A DNA stretch of 64,000 nt from Elymus sibiricus. Taxonomy: Eukaryota; Streptophyta; Magnoliopsida; Poales; Poaceae. Made by a program: the position numbers and the translations under genes. Shown one piece after another: positions 1 to 9,683 of the stretch; the first letter of the stretch is position 1, and every line of letters starts with the position of its first letter. Under the pieces are notes generated by a model. The model worked only from the letters and a program-made list of their open reading frames with translations, searched no databases and was not told the origin of the DNA. The stretch spans positions 299,920,166-299,984,165 of the forward strand of contig CM077666.1 in the NCBI GenBank assembly GCA_039707655.1. Reading direction: 5' to 3'.

Positions 1-502
1 TTACGTAAGGGGTTGATTTGGATCTATATGTTTAATGCTATGGTTAGAGTTATCTTAATTCTTCTTTCGTAGTTGCGGATGCTTGCGAGAGGGGGTAATC
101 ATAAGTGGGAAGCTTGTTCAAGTAAGAACAGCACCCAAGCACCGGTCCACCCACATATCAAATTATCAAAGTAGCGAACGCGAATCAAACCAACATGATG
201 AAAGTGACTAGATGAAATTCCCATGTGTCCTCGAGAACGCTTTGCTTACTATAGGAGATCGTTCCGGCTTGTCCTTTGCTACAAAAAGGATTGGGCCACC
301 TTGCTGCACTCTTTGTTACTATTGCTACTTGTCACTTGTTACAAATTATCTTGCTATCAAACTACTCATTACCGATAATTTCAGTGCTTGCAGAAAATAC
401 CTTGCTGAAAATCGCTTGTCATTTCCTTCTGCTCCTCGTTAGGTTCGACACTCTTACTTATCGAAAGGACTACGATTGATCCCCTATACTTGTGGGTCAT
501 CA
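1..502 (+). repeat. 5' LTR, right-hand part
   Basis: These bases align base for base with 8663-9164 of the 3' LTR, with 14 mismatches and no gaps. The LTR ends in ...GGGTCATCA at 502, 11 bases before the primer-binding site. The left 1017 bases of this LTR lie outside the window. Confidence 0.95.
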
Positions 503-513
503 AGACTCTTTTC

Positions 514-531
514 TGGCGCCGTTGCCGGGGA
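514..531 (+). other. Primer-binding site, tRNA-Asp type
   Basis: TGGCGCCGTTGCCGGGGA is complementary to the 3' end of plant tRNA-Asp and would prime minus-strand cDNA synthesis. The same 18 bases occur at 49274-49291 in the second gypsy element of this window. Confidence 0.9.
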
Positions 532-608
532 GTGAAGCGCCTTTGGTGAGTGGAATTTGGTAAGGAAACATTTATATTACGTGCTGAAATTTACTGTCAC
601 TTGTCACT

Positions 609-1895
609 ATGGAAAGTAATCCTTTGAGGGGTTTGTTCGGGGTATTTTCGCCTCGACCGGAAACACAAATAGTTGCTCCTCAACCTACTGCACCTACTGA
701 AAATATTTCATATGAAATTCCTCTTGGTATGATAGAGAAACTGCTAGCTAATCCTTATGCAGGAGATGAAACGGTACATCCTGATATGCACTTGATCTAT
801 GTGGATGAAATTTGTGGATTGTTTAAGCTTGCAGGTTTATCCGGAGATGGAGTTAAGAAGAAAGTATTCCCTTTATCTTTGGAGGGAAAGGCATTGACAC
901 GGTATAGGCTATGTGATGATACTGATATATGGGACTGGAACCGATTGAAACTGGAATTCCATCAGAAATTTTATCCTATGCATTTGGTTCATCGTGATCG
1001 GAATTATATATATAATTTTTGGCCTCGTGAAGGAGAAAGCATCGCTCAAGCTTGGGGGAGGCTTAAGTACATGATGTACACATGCCCCAATCATGAGCTC
1101 TCAAGAAAAATTATCTTACATAATTTTTATGCTCGGTTTTCTCATGATAATCAAACCATGCTCGATTCTTCTTCGACTGGCTCCTTTATGAAGAAAACTA
1201 TTGAATTTAGATGGGATCTTCTGGAAAGAATTAAACGCAACTCTGAAGATTGGGAACTCGACAAAGGTAATGAGTCAGGTATAATACTTGAGTATGATCG
1301 TGTTAAATCTTTTATGGCTACCTATGCTTTTCACAAGTTTAGCACTAAATATGGACTTGACTCTGAGATAGTAGCCTCCTTTTGTGAATCCTCTGCTACT
1401 CATGTTGATCTCCCTAAGGAGAAGTGGTTTAAATATCACCCACCTATTGAATTAAAAGAAGAACCCGTTAGTGTTAAAGAAGAAACAATTGTTTACCATG
1501 CTGACCCAGTTGTGCCTACTGCTTATATTGAGAAACCACCTTTTCCTGTTAGGATCAAGGAACATGCTAAAGTTTCAACTGTAGTTAACAAAAGTAATAT
1601 TCGAGCACCTAGACCCTCTGAACAAATTAAAGTTGAACCTAATGTTGCTATGGTTAAAGATCTCTTGGTCGATAATATAGATGGGCATGTTATTTACTTC
1701 TGTGATGAAGCAGCTAGAATTGCTAAACCAGATCCTAAAGATAAAAACAGACCTGTAGTAGGCATGCCTGTTGTCTCTATTAAAATAGGAGATCATTGTT
1801 ATCATGGCTTATGTGATTTGGGTGCTAGTGTGAGTGCTATTCCGTTTACCTTATATGAAGAAATTATGAATGATATTGCACCTGTTGAAATATAG
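609..1895 (+). pseudogene. gypsy gag and N-terminal protease, ends at a nonsense codon
   Basis: The 428-codon ORF starts with MESNPLRGLFG. It carries a retrotransposon gag capsid domain around residues 75-220 (motifs FPLSLEGKALTRY, WDWNRLKLEFHQKFYP, ESIAQAWGRLKYM). It then reaches the aspartic protease active site, CDLGASVSAIP, near residue 400, where DLGA replaces the usual D-S/T-G-A. A TAG at 1893-1895 stops translation inside the protease. The same frame continues to 3929 with protease and RT, so this is one gag-pol frame interrupted by a single stop. An engineered-looking gag/pol stop for readthrough is unlikely because the stop falls inside a protease domain. Confidence 0.88.
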
Positions 1896-3929
1896 GACAT
1901 TGATGTTACTATTAAGCTTGCAAGCAGAGATACCATTACACCACTTGCGATCGTTAGAGATGTTGAAGTCTTGTGTGGAAAAATAAAATACCCTACTGAT
2001 TTTCTAGTCCTTGGTTCTCCACAAGATGATTTTTGTCCCATTATATTTGGTAGACCTTTCTTGAACACTGTTAATGCTAAGATTGATTGCGCTAAAGAAA
2101 CTGTTAGTGTTGATTTTGGTGGTATGTCTCATGAGTTTAATTTCTCCAAGTTTCGTAGACAACCTCATGATAAGGAATTGCCTAGTAAAGATGAAATTAT
2201 TGGTCTTGCTTCTATTGCCGTACCTCCTACTAATCCGTTAGAACAATATTTGCTAGACCATGAAAATGATATGCATATGAATGAAAGAAATGAAATAGAT
2301 AAGATGTTCTTTGATCAACCACCTATCCTTAAACACAATTTGCCTGTTGAAACTCTTGGAGGCCCTCCTCCACCTAAGGGTGATCCTGTATTTGAATTGA
2401 AGCAATTGTCTGATACATTGAAATATGCTTACCTTGATGAAAAGAAGATATATCCTGTTATTATCAGTGCTAACCTTTCAGAGCATGAAGAAAAGAGATT
2501 AGTAAAAACTCTAAGGAAGCACCGAGCTGCTATTGGATATACTCTTGATGATCTTAAGGGCATTAGTTCCACTCTATGTCAGCACGAAATTAATATGGAG
2601 CCTGATGCTAAACCAGTTGTCGACCACCAACGACGATTAAATCCTAAGATGAAAGAGGTGGTAAAAACTGAAATATTAAAACTTCTGGAAGCAGGTATAA
2701 TCTATCCCATAGATGATAGTAGATGGGTAAGTCCCGTTCATTGTGTCCCTAAGAAAGGAGGTATTACCATTGTTCCTAATGATAAAAATGAACTCATTCC
2801 ACAAAGAATTGTAACTGGTTATAGGATGGTAATTGATTTTAGAAAATTAAACAAAGCCACTAGAAAATATCATTATCCCTTACCTTTTATTGATCAAATG
2901 TTAGAAAGATTGTCTAAGCATACACACTTTTGTTTCCTAGATGGTTATTCTAGTTTTTCTCAAATACCCGTATCACAATCCGACCAAGAGAAAACCACTT
3001 TTACTTGTCCTTTTGGAACTTATGCTTATAGACGTATGCCTTTTGGTTTATGCAATGCACCTGCTACATTTCAAAGATGTATGAATGCTATTTTCTCTGA
3101 CTTTTGTGAAAAGATCGTTGAGGTTTTCATGGATGATTTTTCCGTTTACGGAACTTCTTTTGATGATTGCTTGAGCAACCTTGATCGAGTTTTGCAGAGA
3201 TGTGAGGAAACTAACCTTGTCTTGAATTGGGAGAAGTGCCACTTTATGGTAAATGAAGGTATTGTCTTGGGGCATAAAATTTCTGAAAGAGGTATTGAAG
3301 TTGATAAAGCTAAGGTTGATGCTATTGAGAAAATGCCATGTCCTAAAGATATTAAAGGTATAAGAAGTTTCCTTGGTCATGCTGGTTTCTATAGGAGATT
3401 TATTAAAGACTTCTCTAAAATTTCTAGGCCTCTTACCAATCTTTTGCAAAAAGATGTTCCATTTGTTTTTGATGATGATTGTCTAGAAGCCTTTGAAACA
3501 CTTAACAAAGCCTTAACCACTGCACCTATTGTTCAACCACCTGATTGGAACTTACCTTTTGAAATTATGTGTGATGCTAGTGATTATGCTATTGGTGCTG
3601 TTCTAGGACAGAGAGTTGATAAGAAATTAAATGTTATCCATTATGCTAGTAAAACTCTAGACAGTGCCCAAAGAAATTATGCTACTACTGATAAAGAATT
3701 TCTAGCAGTTGTATTTGCATGTGATAAATTCAGATCTTACATAGTTGATTCTAAAGTAACTGTTCACACCGATCATACTACTATTAAATATCTTATGGAA
3801 AAGAAAGACGCTAAACCTAGACTCATTAGGTGGGTTTTATTGCTACAAGAATTTGACTTGCATATTATCGATAGAAAGGGAGGTGAGAATCCCGTAGCAG
3901 ATAATTTGTCTAGAATGGAATGTTCTTGA
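1896..3929 (+). pseudogene. gypsy pol: protease C-terminus, reverse transcriptase, RNase H
   Basis: This continues the gag frame after the TAG. The protease ends with the PIIFGRPFL motif (about 2037-2063). The reverse transcriptase begins near 2640 and shows [13 protein letters not shown] (catalytic DD near 3130) and LGH motifs. RNase H follows with [29 protein letters not shown] and ADNLSRM, so its four acidic positions look present. The frame ends at TGA 3927-3929. The downstream integrase lies in another frame from about 3928, so a single-base frameshift separates RNase H from integrase. If expressed, the product would be a cytoplasmic cDNA-synthesis polyprotein, but it is broken. Confidence 0.9.
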
Positions 3930-5329
3930 TGACCCACTACCTATTAATGATGATTTTCCTGATGAACAGTTAGCTGTCATAAACGCTTCTCATAATACTC
4001 CTTGGTATGCAGACTATGCTAATTATATTTTTGCTAAATTTATACCACCTAGTTTCACATACCAACAAAAGAAAAAGTTCTTCTATGATTTAAGACATTA
4101 CTTTTGAGATGACCCACATCTTTATAAAGAAGGAGTAGATGGTATTATTAGACGTTGTATACCTAAGCATGAACATGAACAAATCCTACGGAAGTGTCAT
4201 TCCAAGGCTTACGGAGGACACCATGCGGGAGACAGGACTGCACACAATGTATTACAATCTGGTTTTTATTGGCCTACTCTTTTCAAGGATGCTCGTAAGT
4301 TTGTCCTATCTTGTGATGAATGTCAAAGAATTGGTAATGTTGGTAGACGTCAGGAAATGCCTATGAATTATTCACTTGTTATTGAACCATTTGATGTTTG
4401 GGGATTTGATTATATGGGACCTTTTCCTAAATCCAATGGGTATACACATATTTTAGTTGCTGTTGATTACGTTACTAAGTGGGTAGAAGCTATTCCAACT
4501 AGTAGTGCTGATCATAACACTTCTATTAAAATGCTTAAAGAAGTTATTTTCCCAAGGTTCGGAGTCCCTAGATATTTAATGACTGGTGGTGGTTCACATT
4601 TTATTCATGGTGCATTCCGCAAAATGCTTGCTAAATATGATGTCAACCATAGAATTGCATCTCCCTATCACCCTCAAACTAGTGGTCAAGTTGAATTGAG
4701 CAATAGAGAAATAAAATTAATTGTGCAAAAAACCGTCAATATATCTAGAAAGAATTGGTCTAAGAAACTTGACGATGCATTATGGGCTTATAGAACTGCT
4801 TATAAAAATCCTATGGGTATGTCTCCTTATAAAATGGTTTATGGAAAAGCATGTCATTTACCTCTTGAGTTAGAACATAAAGCATATTGGGCAATTAAAG
4901 AACTCAATTACGATTTTAAACTTGCCGGTGAAAAGAGGTTATTTGATATTAGCTCATTAGATGAATGGAGAACCCAAGCTTATGAAAATGCCAAATTGTT
5001 TAAAGAAAAGGTTAAACGATGGCATGATAGAAGAATTCAAAAACAGGAATTTAAAGTGGGTGAGCAAGTTCTATTGTACAATTCTCGTTTGAGATTCTTT
5101 GCAGGAAAACTTCTCTAAATGGGAAGGACCGTATATCATCGAAAAAGTTTATTGCTCCGGAGCCATCAAAATAAACAACTCCAAAGGCACTAATCCGAGA
5201 GTGGTGAATGGGCAAAGAATTAAGCACTATATTTCAGGTACTCCCATTAATGTTGAAACTAATATTATTGAAACAATTACACCGGAGGAATACATAAGAG
5301 AGATCTTCCAGAACACTCCAGAACCCTGA
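3928..5329 (+). pseudogene. gypsy integrase with lost catalytic Asp, frameshifted
   Basis: The zinc-binding HHCC segment lies at about 4165-4340 (HEHEQ...HH, CDEC), followed by the DDE core: first Asp in WGFDYMGPF (near 4400), then LMTGGGSHF and the Glu in GQVELSNREIK. The second catalytic Asp is Gly here (GGT at 4585-4587). A TGA lies in frame near 4106. A two-base loss near 5113-5117 shifts the C-terminal end into the frame of 5099-5329. This integrase could not be active. It is followed by a non-coding stretch and then the extra ORF at 5667. Confidence 0.87.
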
Positions 5330-5437
5330 AAAGGAAGAGGTACGTGATACGGTAAGTAAACCGACTCCAAAAATTCCATAAAAATTCTTTCTGCCAGTTT
5401 TGGAATATTAGAAAAAAATACAAAAATAAGAAACAGC

Positions 5438-5518
5438 CGAGGGGACCCACCTGGTGCCCACGAGGCACCAGGGCGTGCCACCCCCCCAGGCGCGCCCTGG
5501 TGGCTCGTGGGCCCCTCG
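5438..5518. repeat. Internal GC-rich palindrome (copy of the LTR palindrome)
   Basis: An imperfect inverted repeat built of CACGAGGCACCAGGGCG... and its complement flanks a CCCCCCC loop and contains GGCGCGCC. A close copy lies in the LTR of the same element (7911-7987), and related copies lie in both LTRs of the second gypsy element. It stands about 60 bases upstream of a TATA box (5577-5584) and about 150 bases upstream of the extra ORF. Confidence 0.88.
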
Positions 5519-5576
5519 TGAGCCTTACCGACTCCGTTTTCCTCTGGATTACTTGTTTTGCAAGATAAAAAATCTT

Positions 5577-5584
5577 TATATATA
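5577..5584 (+). promoter_or_regulatory. Candidate internal TATA box (TATATATA)
   Basis: It lies 83 bases upstream of the ATG at 5667 and just after the internal palindrome. This copies the LTR arrangement, where the palindrome is followed by TATATAAG at 8011-8018. Promoter function is inferred. Confidence 0.5.
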
Positions 5585-5666
5585 CTCCTAGACGTTCTGA
5601 CCACCGTATCGCAGAAATCCCCCCTGTTCTGGTTTCGTGCTATTTTTCTGACAGATCTAGATCGCC

Positions 5667-6092
5667 ATGGCTCCCAAAAAGCTCCGTACCAAGCACCGTA
5701 TTGTGCAACCATCGCCGGGCAAACGTCCTTACAGCGAGGTCTATTACGAGTGGTCGTCGGGAGAGGAAGACGATGGCAAGGAGGACAAAGTCGAGGAAAT
5801 TGAAGGACCCCAGGCTCCAGAAGGAGGGCAAACGATTCCCATGGAGGAGACCGCAGAGAAGGGAGATATACTTCAACCCTTATATGATCATCTCTCCCCA
5901 TCCGTAATTGAAGCCTTAAGAGTCTTTGAAATAGTTTCTGTTCAGAATACATCTCTCACTCGTGAAGTTATTTTGTTGGAAGAGCAAAACATCGCTCTTC
6001 GGAGCATCAACCGTAGATTGATGTATCTACTACAGCTGAAGGATAAGCTCGCCACTTCATCACCACCACCATCACCGAAGAAGGAAACTTGA
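5667..6092 (+). CDS. Extra 3' ORF of the gypsy element, coiled-coil protein
   Basis: This is an intact 141-codon ORF downstream of integrase. The product starts MAPKKLRTKHR, a basic stretch that could be a nuclear signal. It continues with an acidic stretch (EEDDGKEDKVEEIE, about residues 33-50) and a helical, leucine-rich segment near residues 95-130 that would form a short coiled coil, and ends in a proline/serine tail. There is no signal peptide or membrane segment, so although it sits where env-like genes occur it does not look like an envelope protein. It stays open while gag-pol of the same copy has decayed. Function unknown. The start is supported by the ATG context GCCATGG. It may be expressed from the internal palindrome/TATA unit. 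Confidence 0.65.
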   Translation: MAPKKLRTKHRIVQPSPGKRPYSEVYYEWSSGEEDDGKEDKVEEIEGPQAPEGGQTIPMEETAEKGDILQPLYDHLSPSVIEALRVFEIVSVQNTSLTREVILLEEQNIALRSINRRLMYLLQLKDKLATSSPPPSPKKET

Positions 6093-6126
6093 GCACATGG
6101 GTATGGGCACTCCCCTTGGCTTGTGC

Positions 6127-6142
6127 CAAGCTTGGGGGAGGC
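6127..6142 (+). other. Internal polypurine-tract-like copy
   Basis: CAAGCTTGGGGGAGGC matches the true polypurine tract (AAGCTTGGGGGAG, 7632-7644). It is followed by GCGCCCCGG, which can pair with the G run. An identical 16-mer also lies in gag at 1047-1062. Confidence 0.6.
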
Positions 6143-7631
6143 GCCCCGGTATCGTATCACCATCACTTTTATCATCTTTACCTATTTTTAGTTCGATCCT
6201 TAGTTATTTCGTGATCTAGTTGAATAAAAGTTTAGTATGATCTATTTTCGAGTGCTAGTTTCGTGATCTAACTATCTATGTAATCGAGTTGAGAGTTATA
6301 TAATAAAGAGTAGTTTGAGTTTTTGCTTCTTTACTTCTATCTTTCAATCCTAGCAATGGAAAAAATAAAAAAGATCATATGCTAATCTTATGGAAAGTAA
6401 TGACATTACATAAAGAAAAGTATAAGTGGTAAAATTTATTGAAAGTTAACAAGCATAGCATTAGTCAATGATGCAATTCATGAAAATAATAATAGGGAAG
6501 AGAAGATTCACATGCAAATACACTATCTTGGACATCTTTTATGATTGTGAGCCCCCATTAAGTATTTTATGCCAAATTGTTGAAGTTGGACAAGGAAGAC
6601 AACGTAATGAGTTATGTTTGCTTATATTCACATAGAAGCTATATTGTTATAAATCCTCTAACATGTGGTGCTTGCCCAATATCTTTGCTAGCCAAAAATC
6701 CGCACCAAGTAGAGATACTACTTGTGCATCCAAAAACCCTTAAACCCAGTTTCATGTCATGAGAGTCCACTATATCTACATATGGATTGAATAAGATCCT
6801 TAAAGTAAGTTGTCATCGGTGCAAAAAGCAATAAAAATTGCCTCTAAATATGTCTGAACTTTTATTGTAAGGGAAAATAAGCTTTGTACGAACTTGTGAT
6901 GGTAAAGAAATAAAAGCGACAGACTGCATAATAAAGATTGCTATCACAAGGGGCAATATAAAGTGGCGTTCCTTTGCATTAAGAGCTTGTGCATCCAACA
7001 ACAAAAATCGCATGACAACCTCTGCTTCCCTCTGCGAAGGGCCTATCCTTTACTTTTATGTATTTACTTTTTATGCAAGAGTCAATAGTGTTCTCCTCTA
7101 CTTCCTTTTTATTTTTCTCTTTTGCAAGCATCATGTGGTGGGGAAAGATCTAGGCATATATATCCAGTTGGATATGAGTGATCATGAGTTATTATTGTTG
7201 ACATCACCCTTGAGGTGAATAAGTTGGGAGGCGAAATCATAAGCCCCTATCTTTCTGTGTGTCCGGTTGAAACTTTTTGCTCCATAAATATGTTGTGAGT
7301 GTTAGCAATCATAGAAGACTAAATGATGGTTGGGTATGTGGACTTGCTAAAAAGCTCCTACATGAGACCCTTCCTGAAAATATGATGAATTGCAATTGCA
7401 TTGTTGACTGAGAGCATAGTTTGTTAGTTTTCAAGAAAGTTTATGCCTTATACTTCATTGTTGTGATGAATTGTTACTTGCTCATGAGAAGTTTTATGAT
7501 AATGAATATTGTTGTTACAATAATGATCATGATGCTACTATGTCCGTATTTTGTTTTTATCGACACCTCTCTCTCTAAACATGTGGACACGATTATCGAT
7601 ATCGGCTTTCGCTTGAGGACAAGCGAGGTCT
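6143..7631 (+). other. 3' non-coding region of the gypsy element
   Basis: It is AT-rich with no convincing ORF. It contains two short blocks that recur in the second gypsy element: a block around 6719-6780 (CTTGTGCATCCAAA ... GAGTCCACTATATCTAC) and one at about 7019-7045 (TCTGCTTCCCTCTGCGAAGG). Both recur in the same order at 53183-53240 and 53716-53742. Confidence 0.7.
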
Positions 7632-7644
7632 AAGCTTGGGGGAG
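7632..7644 (+). other. Polypurine tract
   Basis: AAGCTTGGGGGAG lies directly before the 3' LTR start (TGATACGTCC at 7646). It primes plus-strand cDNA synthesis. Confidence 0.85.
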
Positions 7645-7910
7645 TTGATACGTCCATTTTGCATCATGTTTTGCTACTGTTATTTATAGTGTTTTTAATC
7701 AATATATCACTTTGTGGAGCAATTCTAATGCCTTTTCTCTCTTAATATGCAAGATTTACACAAGGAGGGAGATTGCCGGCAGCTGGAATTCTGGACCTGA
7801 AAAAGTTGTGTCAGAGATACCTATTCTGCACATCTCCAAATGAGCTGAAATTTCATGGAGATTTATTTTGGAATAAATAAAAAATACTGGAAGAAAGAAA
7901 TACTAGAGGG

Positions 7911-7987
7911 GGCCACCCAGGAGCCCACGAGGCACCAGGGCGCGCCACCCCCCAGGCGCGCCCTGGTGGCTCGTGGGGCCCCTGGCC
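7911..7987. repeat. LTR GC-rich palindrome
   Basis: The arms run from GGCCACCCAGGAGCCCACGA to TCGTGGGGCCCCTGGCC, with nested GGCGCGCC on both sides of an ACCCCCCA loop. The folded stem could exceed 30 base pairs. It ends 24 bases before the TATA box. Confidence 0.9.
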
Positions 7988-8010
7988 AGCCTCTGGCCCC
8001 CATTTTCTGG

Positions 8011-8018
8011 TATATAAG
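8011..8018 (+). promoter_or_regulatory. LTR TATA box (TATATAAG)
   Basis: This is the best TATA match in the LTR, placed after the palindrome. It is the probable core promoter of the genomic transcript. Confidence 0.7.
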
Positions 8019-9164
8019 TCCATTTGCCCTAGAAAAAATATAGAGAAGACTTTCGGGATGGTGCGCCGCCGTCTCGAGGCGGAACTTGGGCAGGAGCACT
8101 TTTGCTCTCCGGCGGAGAGATTCTGCCGGGGATACTTCCCTCCGGGAGGGGGAAATCGTCGCGATCGACATCACCAACGATCCTCTCATTGTGGGAGGAC
8201 GAATCTTCATCAACATCTTCAACGTCACCATCTCATCTCAAATCCTAGTTCATCTCTTGTATTCAATCTTTGTCTCAAAACCTCAGATTGGTACCTGTGG
8301 GTTGCTAGTAGTGTTGATTACATCTTGTAGTTGATGCTAGTTGGTTTATTTGGTGGAAGATTATATGTTCAGATCTATTATGCTATTCAATACCCCTCTG
8401 ATCTTGGACATGAATATGATGTGTGAGTAGTTACTTTTGTTCTTGAGGACATGGGAGAAGTCTTGTCATAAGCAATCATGTGAATTTGGTATTCGTTCGA
8501 TATTTTGATGATATGTATGTTGTTGATTCTCTTAGTGGTGTTATGTGAACGTCGACTACATGACACTTCACCATCTTTGGGCCTAAGGGAATGCATTGTG
8601 GAGTAGTAATTAGATGATGGGTTGCTAGAGTGACAGAAGCTTAAACCCTAGTTTATGCGCTATTCCGTAAGGGGCTGATTTGGATCTATATGTTTAATGC
8701 TATGGTTAGAGTTATCTTAATTCTTCTTTCGTAGTTTTGGATGCTTGCGAGCGGGGGTAATCATAAGTGGGAGGCTTGTTCAAGTAAGAACAGCACCCAA
8801 GCACCGGTCCACCCACATATCAAATTATCAAAGTAGCGAACGCGAATCAAACCAACATGATGAAAGTGACTAGATGAAATTCCCATGTGTCCTCGAGAAC
8901 GCTTTGCTTACTATAGGAGATTGTTCCGGCTTGTCCTTTGCTACAAAAAGGATTGGGCCACCTTGTTGCACTGTTTGTAACTATTGCTACTTGTCACTTG
9001 TTACAAATTATCTTGCTATCAAACTACTCGTTACCGATAATTTCAGTGCTTGCAGAAAATACCTTGCTGAAAACCGCTTGTCATTTCCTTCTGCTCCTCG
9101 TTGGGTTCGACACTCTTACTTATCGAAAGGACTATGATTGATCCCCTATACTTGTGGGTCATCA

Positions 9165-9683
9165 GTTAGCAGGCATCCTGGATAAAGCTAGGTTGGCTGG
9201 ACACCTATCGGGTGTAGTTGGTCACCTCACACCGGGAGGAGGGGTCACACACCTCCAATATGCCGACGACACCATGATCATGGTGGAGGGGTGTGACCTG
9301 GACATCATAAATCTTAAGTTACTACTCCTCTGCTTTGAGGCTATGTCGGGACTAAAGATCAACTTTGACATCATCCTAGGATTTCCCGAGGACGAACAAC
9401 AATGGATTGCGGACAACCTAAATTGCAGACTAGCCTCATTCCCCATTACATACTTGGGAATGCCGATGGCCGACTCGAAGATTTTGATGAGTGCATTTGA
9501 CCCACTGGTGGGACGCGTGGCATCCCGGGCCGAGCCCTGGCGTGGGCGGTTTACTTCCAAAGGGAGCAAATCGGTCCTTATTAGTTCTAACCTAGTGAGC
9601 CTCCCCATGTACATGATGGGGCTATATATCTTACCGGAGGGCATTCATAGTGCCTTCGATAAGGATCTCGCTAGGTTCTTCTG
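9165..9683 (+). pseudogene. LINE reverse transcriptase fragment, block 1
   Basis: The reading frame covers the RT palm, including the LQYADDTMI motif (catalytic DD near 9264) and ITYLGMPMADS, both typical of plant L1-type LINEs. The upstream part is missing where the gypsy LTR joins at 9165. The frame is broken at 9684 by a solo LTR and resumes at 11822. Confidence 0.85.

Larger units (their letters stand above)
1..9164 (+). mobile_element. Ty3/gypsy LTR retrotransposon, Athila-like (5' end outside window)
   Basis: The order is partial 5' LTR (1-502), tRNA-Asp primer site (514-531), gag, protease, RT, RNase H, integrase, an extra ORF, a polypurine tract (7632-7644) and a complete 3' LTR (7646-9164). 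The domain order RT before integrase identifies Ty3/gypsy. The tRNA-Asp primer site and the extra 3' region suggest the Athila lineage, as in Triticeae Sabrina/WHAM-type elements; the family name is from recognition and is uncertain. The 502 bases shared by both LTRs align without gaps and differ at 14 positions by eye, so the insertion is not very recent. Coding capacity is broken by at least two stops, two frameshifts and a lost integrase aspartate. It abuts LINE sequence at 9165. Its left target-site duplication lies outside the window. Confidence 0.93.
7646..9164 (+). repeat. 3' LTR, 1519 bp
   Basis: It begins TGATACGTCC and ends GGGTCATCA. It contains the palindrome (7911-7987), a TATA box (8011-8018) and a GC-rich transcribed leader with an inverted CCGCC...GGCGG motif (8060-8150). 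The last 502 bases match 1-502. Confidence 0.95.

Noticed and set aside
212..442. Short frames in the LTR ends (also 8874-9137)
   Set aside because: The two LTR copies end at different stops, and nothing suggests selection.
5227..5952. Minus-strand frame of 241 codons across the palindrome
   Set aside because: It is antisense to the end of pol and to the extra ORF; its length comes from the GC-rich palindrome.
5667..6092. Extra ORF as an envelope-like gene
   Set aside because: It has no signal peptide, membrane segment or cysteine pattern; only its position after integrase is env-like.
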